Positions 47,028-55,277 of a DNA stretch of 64,000 nt are shown one piece after another. The first letter of the stretch is position 1, and each line of letters opens with the position of its first letter. Below the pieces are notes generated by a model. That model did no database searches, was not told the origin of the DNA, and saw only the letters and a list, made by a program, of their open reading frames with translations. The position numbers and the translations under genes are program-made. The stretch comes from Pseudonocardia asaccharolytica DSM 44247 = NBRC 16224 (GTDB taxonomy: Bacteria > Actinomycetota > Actinomycetes > Mycobacteriales > Pseudonocardiaceae): NCBI RefSeq assembly GCF_000423625.1, contig NZ_AUII01000026.1, forward strand, positions 1 through 64,000. Direction: 5' to 3'.

Positions 47028-48311
47028 ATGACCGCGGCCGAGCGAGCCCGGCGGGAGGGGGTCGGCGAGGGTATGCACTCGCGAGGGGGTGCGCTGCGCG
47101 GCCAGCCGGAGCATGTGCTGGTCATCGGCGCCGGGCTGGGTGGGCTACGCACGGTCGAGCAGCTGCGCGCCTCCGGTTACGAGGGTCGGATCAGCCTCGT
47201 CGGCGAGGAGCTGCACCCGCCCTATGACCGGCCGCCGCTGTCCAAGCAGCTGCTGGCCGGGGCCTGGGAGCCCGAACGCATCGTGCTGCGCGAGCCGGAG
47301 AAACTCGACGAGCTCGGGGTCCGGTACTACCTGGGGGTGCCGGCGGTCGCGCTACGTCCCGGCGAGGTGGAGCTCTCCGATGGTTCGACGCTGCACGCCG
47401 ACGCGATCGTCATCGCCACCGGCGTGGTGGCCAGGAGGCTTCCGGGTCAACCGGAGCGCGTGCACACCCTGCGGACCCTCGACGACGCGCTCGCGCTGCG
47501 CGCGGCCCTGGAGCAGGCCCGATCGCTGCTCGTCATCGGCGGCGGGTTCATCGGTGCCGAGGTGGCCAGCACGGCGAAGGACCGCGGCCTGGAGGTCACG
47601 GTGCTCGAGGCACTGGCCGTGCCGTTCTCGCGTGCCCTCGGCGACGAGGTCGGCGCGATGTGCGGACGCCTGGCCACCGAGGCCGGGATCACGCTGCGGA
47701 CCGCGGCCCGGCTGGAGGGTTTCCTCGAGCCCGACGGCGACGGCGCGGTGGCTGTCGAGCTCGCCGACGGAACCCGGTTCAGCGCGGACGTCGCGATCGT
47801 CGGCGTCGGTGGCACCCCGCAGCTGGACTGGCTGGCCGACACCGGACTCGACGTGCGCAACGGGCTGGTCTGCGACGCGTCCGGACGGGTGCGGGGGCTC
47901 CCGGGGGTCTGGGCGGTCGGCGACGTCGCGGCCTGGGAGAACGTCGAACACGGCCGCCCGCACCGCAGCGAGCACTGGGCCAACGCGGGCGACCAGGCGG
48001 CCGTGGTCGCCGCGGCCATCGCCGTGGCCGATGCCCCACCCCCGGCCGTGCCCTACTTCTGGTCCGACCAGTTCGGCCTCAAGATTCAGCTCATCGGGCG
48101 ACCCGAACTGGCGGATGCGACGCTCCCGCTGCACGGCGATGGCCTGTCCGGCGGGGACGTGAAGGGCACGGTCGTCGGCTACCTCGCCGGCGACCGGCTC
48201 GTCGCCGTGGCCGGATTCGGTGCAGCACGGCGCGTAGCCCGATATCGCGCGCTGCTCGGTAACGGCGCGGACCGCACGGCGGCACAGGAGTTCGCGCGGT
48301 CGCTGGGGTGA
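47028..48311 (+). CDS. FAD/NAD-dependent ferredoxin reductase-like oxidoreductase
   Basis: 427 residues. The FAD motif is VIGAGLGGLRTVEQLRASGY, the NADH motif is LLVIGGGFIGAEVASTAKDR and the second FAD contact is GVWAVGDVAAWEN. The C-terminal reductase domain is present (SDQFGLKIQLIGRPE). The family includes reductases of P450 and Rieske systems (rhodocoxin and benzene dioxygenase reductase types). None of the oxygenases here has an adjacent reductase, so it might serve the dioxygenase at 32-33 kb (inference). ATG 47028 or Met 47073 may be the start; about 25 residues of the N-terminus are unconserved. Confidence 0.85.
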   Translation: MTAAERARREGVGEGMHSRGGALRGQPEHVLVIGAGLGGLRTVEQLRASGYEGRISLVGEELHPPYDRPPLSKQLLAGAWEPERIVLREPEKLDELGVRYYLGVPAVALRPGEVELSDGSTLHADAIVIATGVVARRLPGQPERVHTLRTLDDALALRAALEQARSLLVIGGGFIGAEVASTAKDRGLEVTVLEALAVPFSRALGDEVGAMCGRLATEAGITLRTAARLEGFLEPDGDGAVAVELADGTRFSADVAIVGVGGTPQLDWLADTGLDVRNGLVCDASGRVRGLPGVWAVGDVAAWENVEHGRPHRSEHWANAGDQAAVVAAAIAVADAPPPAVPYFWSDQFGLKIQLIGRPELADATLPLHGDGLSGGDVKGTVVGYLAGDRLVAVAGFGAARRVARYRALLGNGADRTAAQEFARSLG

Positions 48312-48355
48312 GCGCCCGCCGCCGCCAGCGCCGATGTTCGCTCCGCACGCTGCGC

Positions 48356-48577
48356 TCAGCGGAAGATCTTGCGCAGGACCGCGAGCGCCAGCAACGCACC
48401 CACGCCGTACAGCGCGTACTTGATCCTCGGGTCGGCCATCCTGGCCTGGAGTTGCTGCTTGCCGCTGTCGACGAACTTCCTGGGGTGGGCCCGATCGGCC
48501 AGTTCGTTCAGGCTCTCGGCGAGCGCGTCCCGAGTCTTCTCGATCTCGCGCTGGATGGTCTCGGGGTCGCGCGCCAC
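48356..48577 (-). CDS. DUF3618 small membrane protein
   Basis: 73 residues. It starts ARDPETIQREIEKTRDALAE, the typical DUF3618 motif, with a charged amphipathic helix and a second helix SLNELADRAHPRKFVDSGKQ. One C-terminal membrane segment follows (YALYGVGALLALAVL) and a basic end. GTG 48577 is set by GAGGAGG upstream. Such proteins are widespread in actinomycetes, often beside phage-holin or DUF1490-like genes; their function is unknown. It converges on the ferredoxin reductase gene and diverges from bcp. Confidence 0.85.
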   Translation of the reverse strand: MARDPETIQREIEKTRDALAESLNELADRAHPRKFVDSGKQQLQARMADPRIKYALYGVGALLALAVLRKIFR

Positions 48578-48698
48578 GACGCCTCCTCGGTGCCGGTCCT
48601 CGGTTCTGGAAAGTCCACACGGTAGATCACCGAGGCCCATTGCGCCTCGGCGGCCGCGCCTGAGCGGTCGTCGAAGCTCCGCCTGGAAGGATCGTGTC

Positions 48699-49166
48699 AT
48701 GACCGACCGACTCTCCGTGGGCGACCCCGCGCCCGGCTTCACCCTCCCCGACGCGGACGGCAAGCCGGTCTCCCTGGCCGACTACCGGGGCCGCGAGGTG
48801 ATCGTCTACTTCTACCCCGCCGCGAGCACACCCGGCTGCACGAAGCAGGCCTGCGACTTCCGCGACAACCTGGCCGAGCTGGCCGACCAGGGCATCGACG
48901 TCATCGGGATCTCTCCCGACAAGCCCGCCAAGCTCGCGAAGTTCCGGGACAAGGAAGGGCTGACCTTTCCGCTGCTCTCCGATCCCGACCGCGAGGTCCT
49001 CACCGCATGGGGGGCGTTCGGTGAGAAGCGGATGTACGGCAGGACAGTCACCGGGGTGATCCGCTCGACATTCCTCGTCGACGCCGACGGGAAGATCGAG
49101 CAGGCGCTGTACAACGTGCGGGCCACCGGGCATGTGGCGAAGCTGCGCAAGGACCTGCAGATCTGA
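48699..49166 (+). CDS. bcp: Thioredoxin-dependent thiol peroxidase (Bcp/PrxQ)
   Basis: 155 residues, the usual PrxQ length. The peroxidatic cysteine lies in AASTPGCTKQACDFRDN, with the resolving cysteine five residues later, the PrxQ pattern. FTLPDADGKPVSLADYRGRE and YGRTVTGVIRSTFLVD complete the fold. It reduces peroxides with electrons from thioredoxin. Although the genome makes selenoproteins, this peroxidatic residue is an ordinary TGC codon. ATG 48699 matches the family start. A perfect 11-bp hairpin follows the stop. Confidence 0.94.
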   Translation: MTDRLSVGDPAPGFTLPDADGKPVSLADYRGREVIVYFYPAASTPGCTKQACDFRDNLAELADQGIDVIGISPDKPAKLAKFRDKEGLTFPLLSDPDREVLTAWGAFGEKRMYGRTVTGVIRSTFLVDADGKIEQALYNVRATGHVAKLRKDLQI

Positions 49167-49176
49167 CCCCGACTGG

Positions 49177-49204
49177 ACCATATCGAACAGGCATTCGATA
49201 TGGT
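49177..49204 (+). terminator. Terminator hairpin after bcp
   Basis: ACCATATCGAA-CAGGCA-TTCGATATGGT, 11-bp perfect arms and a 6-base loop, 11 bases after the bcp stop. The relatively AT-rich stem is distinct from the other palindromes in the window. Confidence 0.75.
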
Positions 49205-49210
49205 TCAGTC

Positions 49211-49566
49211 ATGCCGCGCGCGCGAAGCTGGACCGACGAACAGCTGGTGGCCGCCGTCGCGGCGAGCCGGACTTCACCCGGACGCGGTGGTGCAGGAGCG
49301 CAGGCCGGCATCCACCGCGATTCCACTCGAGAAGATCCTCGTCGAGAACTCCACCTACCTGGCGAACAGCAAGCTCCGGCGACGGCTGATCGCGGAGGGA
49401 CTGGAGGCCGGCCATTGTGAGGAATGCGGGCTGACGGAGTGGCGCGGGAAGCCGCTACCGCTTGCCCTCGACCACATCAACGGCGACCACACCGACAACC
49501 GGCTGGAGAACCTCCGTATCCTGTGCCCGAACTGCCATGCGATCACCGAGACCTGGTGTCGCAGCA
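49211..49566 (+). pseudogene. Degraded HNH endonuclease gene next to a tRNA
   Basis: The N-terminus MPRARSWTDEQLVAAVAASR is read from 49211, but the HNH part is in another frame. That part contains IPLEKILVENSTYLANSKL, the Cys pair CEECGLTEW, the HNH core ALDHINGDHTDNRLENLRIL and CPNCH. The junction near 49270-49320 lacks the roughly 40-60 residues that join these parts in intact relatives and changes frame, so the gene looks broken by deletion. The HNH frame has no stop before the tRNA and runs through it. A sequencing error cannot be excluded, but one base would not restore the missing stretch. Confidence 0.7.
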
Positions 49567-49640
49567 GCCGGCGTACTCCAACTGGCAGAGAGACTCGGCT
49601 TAGGACCGAGCCAGTGCGGGTTCGAATCCCGCCGCCGGCA
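49567..49640 (+). tRNA. Class I tRNA with UAG anticodon (decodes CUA; identity uncertain)
   Basis: A 74-base cloverleaf. The acceptor GCCGGCG pairs with CGCCGGC, then A, with no encoded CCA. D-arm CTC/GAG has GG in the loop, the anticodon stem is CTCGG/CCGAG with loop CTTAGGA (anticodon TAG at 49601-49603), and the T-arm is GCGGG-TTCGAAT-CCCGC. The anticodon would read the leucine codon CUA, yet bacterial tRNA-Leu has a long variable arm and this one has only five bases. It may be an orphan or specialised tRNA. It directly follows the HNH remnant. Confidence 0.8.
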
Positions 49641-49682
49641 CCCTCCGACCAGCGAAAACACGGAATAGCCGAGAGCAGAGAC

Positions 49683-50354
49683 TCAGGGTAGTGGCCGCGC
49701 AGCCCCCGCCTCGCTCGGCAGCGGACGCCGCGCGGCGAGCACCGTCCCGCCCACCCCGACGAGCCCGCACACCGCCGACACCGCCAGCAGCGCGGGCGAG
49801 GGCCGGCCGGTGACCGCGTCCCCCAGTACCACGAGCGCGACGGTCCCGGGCAGGATCCCGATCACCGTTCCGAGCAGGTAGGGCACGAACCGTACCGTCG
49901 AGAGCCCGGCCAGGTAGTTGAGCACGGAGAACGGCAGCAGCGGGATGAGGCGCAGCGAGGTCACCGCCAGCGTGCCGTGGTGGTCGAGCCGGGACCGGAC
50001 CCAATGCAGGGCGGGGCCGCGGGCGTAGCGCGCCACCAGCCGTCCCCCGGTCGCCCGGACCAGCACGAACGCGATGACGGCCGCCAGTGCGGAGGCCAGC
50101 AGGGTCAGCACGAGACCGGGGAGCGAACCGAACAGCAAGCCGGCGCCGAGGGTGAACACGGTGCGCGGGATCGGCGCGACGGTCAGACCGGCCTGCAGCG
50201 CGACGAACAGCGCGGGCGCCCAGATCCCGGCCGCGGCCATGGTGGCCTGCAGCTCGCCGACCCCCGGCACGCCGTTCGCGCTCGCGAGCAGCACCAGCGC
50301 CGCCACGGCGGCCACCGTGCCCACTCCGGCGACCAGCGGACGCCACCATCTCAC
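49683..50354 (-). CDS. TVP38/TMEM64 (DedA-like, SNARE-associated) membrane protein
   Basis: 223 residues with an N-terminal anchor helix and the conserved core: TVAPIPRTVFTLGAGLLFGS, followed by TLLASALAAVIAFVLVRATG and LIPLLPFSVLNYLAGLSTVR. The re-entrant loops with GxLFG and PxxPFxxxNYxAG patterns define the family. These proteins are thought to move or scramble lipids or act as proton-coupled transporters. The GTG 50354 start avoids overlap with the divergent pcaC promoter. No operon partner. Confidence 0.85.
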   Translation of the reverse strand: MRWWRPLVAGVGTVAAVAALVLLASANGVPGVGELQATMAAAGIWAPALFVALQAGLTVAPIPRTVFTLGAGLLFGSLPGLVLTLLASALAAVIAFVLVRATGGRLVARYARGPALHWVRSRLDHHGTLAVTSLRLIPLLPFSVLNYLAGLSTVRFVPYLLGTVIGILPGTVALVVLGDAVTGRPSPALLAVSAVCGLVGVGGTVLAARRPLPSEAGAARPLP

Positions 50355-50475
50355 GGCAACGACGGTACCGGCGACGCCCACCGCGGCCGCGCCGGACGCC
50401 GCGATCGGCGCCTGCGGGCCTGCCGGTCCGGTGGGGCAACGGCGCCGCCGGCCGACCGCACTAACGTGATCGGCC

Positions 50476-50886
50476 GTGAGCGCTTCCCCGGACCCCGAAC
50501 ACCGCGACCTCGATCTCGATCTCGACGGCCTCGCCGTCCGCCGCGAGGTGCTCGGCGCCCGGCATGTCGACGCGTCGCTCGAGCGCGCCGACGAGATCAC
50601 CGCCGAGTTCCAGGAGATGATCACCCGTTACGCCTGGGGCGGGATCTGGACCCGGCCCGGCCTCGACCGCCGGATGCGCAGCGCGATCACGCTGACCGCG
50701 CTCGTCGCGCACGGGCATTTCGCCGAGCTGGAACTGCACCTGCGCGGTGCCCTGCGCAACGGGCTCAGCCGCGACGAGATCGTCGAGGTGCTTCTGCAAA
50801 GCTCGATCTACTGCGGGGTGCCCGCCGCGAACTCGGCATTCGCGGTGGCCCGCCGGGTGCTGGCCGAGGAGGACCCGACCGACTGA
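50476..50886 (+). CDS. pcaC: 4-carboxymuconolactone decarboxylase
   Basis: 136 residues, the length of free-standing PcaC. YAWGGIWTRPGLDRRMRSAI and the CMD signature AELELHLRGALRNGLSRDEI with SIYCGVPAANSAF are clear. It decarboxylates gamma-carboxymuconolactone to the beta-ketoadipate enol-lactone, two steps after PcaGH. It is alone here, 37 kb from pcaGH; in many actinomycetes it is fused to PcaD as PcaL, so a free copy is notable. Alkylhydroperoxidase-like relatives are a less likely alternative because the CxxC pair is missing. GTG start. Confidence 0.87.
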   Translation: MSASPDPEHRDLDLDLDGLAVRREVLGARHVDASLERADEITAEFQEMITRYAWGGIWTRPGLDRRMRSAITLTALVAHGHFAELELHLRGALRNGLSRDEIVEVLLQSSIYCGVPAANSAFAVARRVLAEEDPTD

Positions 50887-50952
50887 TCTCCGGTTCGCCG
50901 CACCCGGCCCGCCCCCGAGCGACGCTTGGGCGGTACCCGCCGCCGCTCCCAA

Positions 50953-50969
50953 GATCGGCGTTTGGGCGG
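50953..50969 (+). repeat. 17-bp dispersed motif GATCGGCGTTTGGGCGG (copy 2)
   Basis: Identical to 40649-40665 (other strand). It sits in the 144-bp gap between the convergent pcaC and rdgB genes. The same gap contains a related GACGCTTGGGCGGT at about 50920 and the inverted pair CAAGATCG/CGATCTTG (50950-50957, 51007-51014), so a folded terminator-like structure is possible. Confidence 0.55.
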
Positions 50970-51030
50970 TCCGAACCGCGAAAACCGCAGCTCCCGGCTC
51001 CCAACCGACGATCTTGCCCGCGGGTTTGCC

Positions 51031-51639
51031 TCAGCCGGCCAGCGCCTTCAGATGGGGCAGCAGGGCGCGCAGCGCTCGGCCGCGGTGCGACACCGCGTCC
51101 TTCTCCGCAGGCGGCAGCTCGGCGGAGGTCCGCTCGTCCCCCTCCGGGACGAAGATCGGGTCGTAGCCGAAGCCGTTGGTCCCTCGCGGGGCCCGGACCA
51201 GCCGCCCGCGCCACTCGCCGTGCACCACGATCTCCTCGGTCGCGCCCGGCACCACCAGCGCCGCCGCACAGACGAATGCGGCGCTACGCCGAGCGTCGGG
51301 CACGTCGTGGAGCTGGGCGAGCAGCAGCTCCAGGTTGCTCACGTCGTCGCCGTGCCTGCCCGACCACCGGGCCGAGAACACTCCGGGCATTCCGGAAAGC
51401 GCGTCGACGGTGAGGCCGGAGTCATCGGCGATCGAGGGCAGTCCGGTGGTGGCGGCGGCGTCGCGGGCCTTGGCCACCGCGTTCTCGGCGAACGTCGCAC
51501 CGGTCTCCGGCGCCTCCGGGAACGCGGGAACCTCGGCGAGCCCGAGTATCTCGATGCCGCGCAGGCCGGCCGCCTCGAGCATGCGCCGCAACTCGGCGAG
51601 CTTGCCCGCATTGCGGGTGGCCAGCAGAACCTTGGTCAT
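51031..51639 (-). CDS. rdgB: RdgB/HAM1 non-canonical purine NTP pyrophosphatase
   Basis: 202 residues. The substrate loop is [17 protein letters not shown], the metal site lies in [14 protein letters not shown], and [21 protein letters not shown] and AVSHRGRAL complete the fold. It hydrolyses dITP, XTP and ITP to monophosphates and so keeps damaged purines out of DNA. ATG 51639 overlaps the rph stop (ATGA). rph-rdgB is a widely conserved pair, here as in Mycobacterium tuberculosis. Confidence 0.95.
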   Translation of the reverse strand: MTKVLLATRNAGKLAELRRMLEAAGLRGIEILGLAEVPAFPEAPETGATFAENAVAKARDAAATTGLPSIADDSGLTVDALSGMPGVFSARWSGRHGDDVSNLELLLAQLHDVPDARRSAAFVCAAALVVPGATEEIVVHGEWRGRLVRAPRGTNGFGYDPIFVPEGDERTSAELPPAEKDAVSHRGRALRALLPHLKALAG

Positions 51640-52391
51640 GACGCCGCGGCCGGCAGCTCGCCGGGATAGGGCGCGGCCAGCGCGGCGGCCTGGATCTCGA
51701 CGAGCTGTCGGATGCCGGCCATCGAGACGTCGAGCATCGCGTCGAGGGTGCGACGGGTGAAGGTGGCGCCCTCCCCGGTGCCCTGCACCTCGATGAGCGT
51801 CCCGGCGTCGGTGGCGACCACGTTCGCGTCGACCTCCGCCCGCGAGTCCTCGGCGTAGGGCAGGTCGAGCCGCACCCGCCCGTCGACGACGCCGACGCTC
51901 ACCGCCGCGACCGCGCACGACAGCGGCTTGGGATCGGAGAGGCGCCGGTGCGCGCCCAGCCAGGTGACCGCGTCGGCGAGCGCGACATACGCCCCGGTGA
52001 TCGCGGCCGTGCGGGTGCCGCCGTCGGCCTGCAGGACGTCGCAGTCGAGCGCGATCGTGTTCTCGCCGAGCGCCGCGAGGTCGATGCACGCCCGCAGCGA
52101 GCGTCCGATGAGCCTGCTGATCTCGTGGGTGCGGCCGCCGATCCGGCCCTTCACCGACTCCCGCTCACCGCGTGTGTCGGTGGCCGAGGGCAGCATCGCG
52201 TACTCCGCGGTGAGCCAGCCCAGGCCCGATCCCTTGCGCCAGCGGGGCACGCCCTCGGTGGCGCTCGCCGCGCACAGCACCTTGGTGTCCCCGAACTCGA
52301 CGAGCACCGAGCCCGCGGGATGCTTCTGGAAACCCCGGGTGATCGTCACCGGGCGGAGTTCGTCGTCGGATCTGCCGTCTGCGCGCGTCAC
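51636..52391 (-). CDS. rph: Ribonuclease PH
   Basis: 251 residues. The start [20 protein letters not shown], the segment [14 protein letters not shown], the phosphate-binding [20 protein letters not shown] split across about residues 75-95, and [18 protein letters not shown] are all typical. It trims tRNA 3' ends with phosphate as co-substrate. The start ATG 52391 gives a 12-residue lead before the conserved block. It precedes rdgB with a four-base overlap and follows the metallo-hydrolase gene by about 50 bases, all on one strand. Confidence 0.95.
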   Translation of the reverse strand: MTRADGRSDDELRPVTITRGFQKHPAGSVLVEFGDTKVLCAASATEGVPRWRKGSGLGWLTAEYAMLPSATDTRGERESVKGRIGGRTHEISRLIGRSLRACIDLAALGENTIALDCDVLQADGGTRTAAITGAYVALADAVTWLGAHRRLSDPKPLSCAVAAVSVGVVDGRVRLDLPYAEDSRAEVDANVVATDAGTLIEVQGTGEGATFTRRTLDAMLDVSMAGIRQLVEIQAAALAAPYPGELPAAAS

Positions 52392-52444
52392 CGCGCCAGC
52401 TTAGGCAGCGCCGCGGCGCCGACCGCACGGCGCCCGCGGACCGG

Positions 52445-53230
52445 TCAGATGGCGTAGCCCGCGTCGGCCCGCACGAGCTCCACCGGGCCGTCGAAGGCCT
52501 CCTTGGCCTCCGCCAGCAGCGCCGCGCCGTCGAACCATGGCGGGACGTGGGTCAACAGCAACCGGCCGACCCCGGCCGCGGCGGCGTGCTCGCCGGCCTG
52601 CCGCCCGCTCATGTGCAGACCCGGCGGCGGTTCGTCCCAGACCTCGGTGACATGCGGCCAGCTCGCTTCGCAGAGCAGCACGTCGGCGCCGCGGGCCAGT
52701 TCGACGAGCGCGGCGCACGGGCCGGTGTCCCCGCTGTAGACCAGGCTGCGGCCCCCATGCTCGACGCGCAGCGCGTACGCCTCGCACGGATGCTCGACGC
52801 GCCGGGCACGCACCAGTGCTCCCGCGACCTCGGCAGGGTCGTCCTCGCGCAGGACGTGGAAGTCGAGGACGTCGCTCAGGTCGGTCTCCGCCCGCTCGGC
52901 CGCCGACGGCGCATACGCGGCGGTGAGCCGGTCGGGGGCTTCGGCCGGGGCGTGCACCGGCAGCCGACGGGTGGTCGGGTCGAACGGCGGCCACGGGCGG
53001 AAGCGGCGGTGGACCACCAGGCCGGGCATGTCGGCGCAGTGGTCGGGGTGCAGGTGGGTCAGCACCACCCCGTCGAGCTCCCACGGATCGAGGTGGCGCT
53101 GCAATGCGCCGAGGGTGCCGTTGCCGAGGTCGAGGACCAGGCGGGCCTCGCCCGCCTCGACGAGATAGCCCGACGCCGGCGCCGCCGGCCCCGGTCCGCT
53201 GCCGGTGCAGCCGAGCACGATGAGCCGCAT
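52445..53230 (-). CDS. Metallo-beta-lactamase-fold hydrolase (Rv1339-like)
   Basis: 261 residues. The metal motif is VVLTHLHPDHCADM (HxHxDH), with further ligands in EHPCEAYALRVEHGG, YSGDTGPCAAL and LLTHVPPW. Family relatives of the ribonuclease Z type include Rv1339 of M. tuberculosis, an atypical class II cAMP phosphodiesterase that stands at the same place before rph. The same activity is likely here but not proven. ATG 53230 begins directly at MRLIVLGCTGSG. Confidence 0.85.
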   Translation of the reverse strand: MRLIVLGCTGSGPGPAAPASGYLVEAGEARLVLDLGNGTLGALQRHLDPWELDGVVLTHLHPDHCADMPGLVVHRRFRPWPPFDPTTRRLPVHAPAEAPDRLTAAYAPSAAERAETDLSDVLDFHVLREDDPAEVAGALVRARRVEHPCEAYALRVEHGGRSLVYSGDTGPCAALVELARGADVLLCEASWPHVTEVWDEPPPGLHMSGRQAGEHAAAAGVGRLLLTHVPPWFDGAALLAEAKEAFDGPVELVRADAGYAI

Positions 53231-53240
53231 GGTTCGGAGG

Positions 53241-53648
53241 CTATCGGGGCGCCCGGGTCCAGTGCAGCCACGCCAGCCCGACGATCGGCAGGACCAGCGG
53301 CACGAACCCGTAGCCGCGCCCGAACACCGACCACACCGTGTCGTCGGGGAAGTCGGCGGTGTCGAGCACGGTCAAGGTCCCGACGACCAGCACGCCGACG
53401 AGCTCGAACCCGACCGCCGCCCACGCCAGGCGGCGGTATCCCGGCCCGTGGCCGGCCAGCCCGATGGTGGCCACGATGTAGACGACGCCGGCGAGCGCGG
53501 AGAGCAGGTAGGCCAGCGGCGCCTCGGTGAACTTCGTGGCGATCTGGACCGTGGCCCGCGCCGTCGCGGACAGCGCGAAGATTGCGTAGACGGCGATCAG
53601 CACCCGGCCGGGGCCGCTGGAGGTCGCCCGTGCAGCGGTCTCACGCAC
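53241..53648 (-). CDS. Four-helix integral membrane protein
   Basis: 135 residues with four predicted helices: GRVLIAVYAIFALSATARAT, LAYLLSALAGVVYIVATIGL, LAWAAVGFELVGVLVVGTLT and YGFVPLVLPIVGLAWLHWT. The GTG 53648 start overlaps the stop of the next upstream gene by 8 bases. No family function is known to me; the position matches the small membrane genes next to the rph/rdgB block in mycobacteria (Rv1342c/Rv1343c region). It may form a complex with its neighbour. Confidence 0.68.
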   Translation of the reverse strand: MRETAARATSSGPGRVLIAVYAIFALSATARATVQIATKFTEAPLAYLLSALAGVVYIVATIGLAGHGPGYRRLAWAAVGFELVGVLVVGTLTVLDTADFPDDTVWSVFGRGYGFVPLVLPIVGLAWLHWTRAPR

Positions 53649-54006
53649 CGCCCACCACCCACAGGTCCTGCAACCGCCACACCACCACCCCGGTCGCGAT
53701 GGCGGCGACGGCGAGGACGGCACCGCCCCAGCGCGTCGGCTCGGCGGTGGCGAACTGCAGCCCGATCGGCAGCACGCACACCGAGACGACGAGGTAGATC
53801 AGGAACGTCGTGGACTCGGGCAGTTGCACACCACCGAACACCCGCACCGCGGCGATCATCGCCTGAACCAGCAGCAGCGCGACCACCACGCTCGTAACGA
53901 TCTTGTGCGGCCGACCGGGTGGGCGGTTCGACGCCGTGGTGGCGATGCCGAACACCGCCAACGCGGCCAGCGCTATCCACACCACGACCACCAGGGCCTG
54001 GATCAT
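53641..54006 (-). CDS. Small integral membrane protein
   Basis: 121 residues, about four helices: MIQALVVVVWIALAALAVFG, IVTSVVVALLLVQAMIAAVR, STTFLIYLVVSVCVLPIGLQ and WGGAVLAVAAIATGVVVW. ATG 54006 overlaps the MFS stop (ATGA) and its stop overlaps the next gene, so it is part of a chain MFS-membrane-membrane. Conserved in Actinobacteria by type but without known function (likely Rv1342c-like, by position). Confidence 0.68.
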   Translation of the reverse strand: MIQALVVVVWIALAALAVFGIATTASNRPPGRPHKIVTSVVVALLLVQAMIAAVRVFGGVQLPESTTFLIYLVVSVCVLPIGLQFATAEPTRWGGAVLAVAAIATGVVVWRLQDLWVVGGA

Positions 54007-55196
54007 TCGGCGGACGCTACTCCAGCGGGTTGGGGCGCGACCGGGGTGGCCCGGTCCGTCGGGCCGCGGCGGCTGGCCCGAAGCAACAGCACCACGGCGA
54101 CGACGCCCACCGCGGCGGCGACCGGCGGCAGCGCCAGTACCCCGGCCGTGTCGATCACGATCGCGCCGAACACCCCGGACAGGCCCGCGCCGAGGTAGAT
54201 CGCCGAGGCGTTGAGCGACAGCAACAGCCCGCTGCCCGCCGGGGCGAGCTCGATCAGCCAGCTCTGGATCGGCGGATTCACCGACCAGGTGATGCCCCCC
54301 CAGACGAACAGGGCGACAGCCGCGCCCGGGACGGTCGTGAGCGTCAACGGCAGCGTGGCCACGACGAGCACGAACAGCACGAAACTCAGCCGCAGCGGCC
54401 GCCTGCTGCCGAACCGGTCGGCCAGCCGTCCGCCGAGGGCGTTGCCCACCATGGCGCCCATCCCGTAGACCAGCAGCAGCACGCTGACCACGGCGCCGTG
54501 CACGTGAGTCGCGGCGGCGAGCAGCGGGGCGATGTAGGTGAACACGGTCATCGCCGCGAGCACGCCGAGCACGCTCATGGACAGCACCGTGAGCACCTTG
54601 CGGTCGGCGGCCACCGCGAACCGGGCCCGCAGGCCGACGACGGGCGGCGCGGCCACCCTCGGGACCGCGAGCCGGACCGCGACCGCCGCCATCAGCGACG
54701 CCACCGCGACCAGCGCGAACACCCCCCGGTAGCCGAGGACGCCGCCGAGCAGGTTGCCCGTGGGGACCCCGAGCACGAGGGCGAACGTGAGCCCCCCGAA
54801 GACGATCGCCACGGCGCGTCCGCGCCGCTGCGGTGGGCTCAGCTGGGTGGCGACGAGCGTGGCCGCCGGGGTGTAGACGGCCGCGCCGAGCGCGCTGAGC
54901 ACGCGGGTGCCCACCAGCAGGGGAAAGGTTGGCGCGAGCGCGGCCAGCGCGTTGCCCAGCGCCGCGACGAGCAGTGCCGCGACCAGCAGCCTGCGCCGCT
55001 CCCAGCGGCCGGTCACCGCTGCCAGCAGCGGCGCGCCGATCGCGTAGGCGATGGCGAAGGCGGTGACGAGTTGACCCGCGGTCCCCACCGAGACGTCGAG
55101 TTCGCTGCTGACCTCCGGAAGGACTCCGGAGACGATATAGGCGCTCGTCCCCACGGCGAAGGCACCGCCGGCGAGCAGGTACGTGCGAGCGGTCAT
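54003..55196 (-). CDS. Major facilitator superfamily efflux transporter
   Basis: 397 residues, 12 predicted helices in two halves. Motif A-like loops are GAPLLAAVTGRWERRRLLV and LGGRLADRFGSRRPLRL; the motif C-like segment is GVPTGNLLGGVLGYRGVF. This pattern fits the DHA1 drug-efflux group (arabinose-efflux-permease-like). It is divergent from an ArsR regulator with an inverted repeat between them, so expression is probably induced by an efflux substrate. Substrate unknown. Absent from the matching mycobacterial gene order, so it is a local insertion together with arsR. Confidence 0.85.
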   Translation of the reverse strand: MTARTYLLAGGAFAVGTSAYIVSGVLPEVSSELDVSVGTAGQLVTAFAIAYAIGAPLLAAVTGRWERRRLLVAALLVAALGNALAALAPTFPLLVGTRVLSALGAAVYTPAATLVATQLSPPQRRGRAVAIVFGGLTFALVLGVPTGNLLGGVLGYRGVFALVAVASLMAAVAVRLAVPRVAAPPVVGLRARFAVAADRKVLTVLSMSVLGVLAAMTVFTYIAPLLAAATHVHGAVVSVLLLVYGMGAMVGNALGGRLADRFGSRRPLRLSFVLFVLVVATLPLTLTTVPGAAVALFVWGGITWSVNPPIQSWLIELAPAGSGLLLSLNASAIYLGAGLSGVFGAIVIDTAGVLALPPVAAAVGVVAVVLLLRASRRGPTDRATPVAPQPAGVASAE

Positions 55197-55224
55197 GGTG
55201 CTCCGGTCACGAGTCGGACAAGTG

Positions 55225-55259
55225 GTTCGACCAAGACCGTACTACGAGATTAGTCGAAC
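55225..55259 (+). promoter_or_regulatory. Inverted repeat in the MFS/ArsR divergent promoter
   Basis: GTTCGAC (55225-55231) and GTCGAAC (55253-55259) are exact inverted halves 21 bases apart in the 81-base gap, and a related GTCGGAC lies at 55213. The position between two divergent starts suits an operator for the ArsR-type protein. Confidence 0.5.
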
Positions 55260-55277
55260 TTCGATGCCCGCCGTAAT

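Noticed and set aside
48699..49166. Bcp as a selenoprotein
   Set aside because: Its peroxidatic position is a normal TGC cysteine codon and the frame has no internal TGA.
49200..49691. Intact 163-residue HNH protein
   Set aside because: Its first 45 residues do not match the family (the true N-terminus is in another frame) and its end is a translated tRNA, so I treat it as a broken gene.
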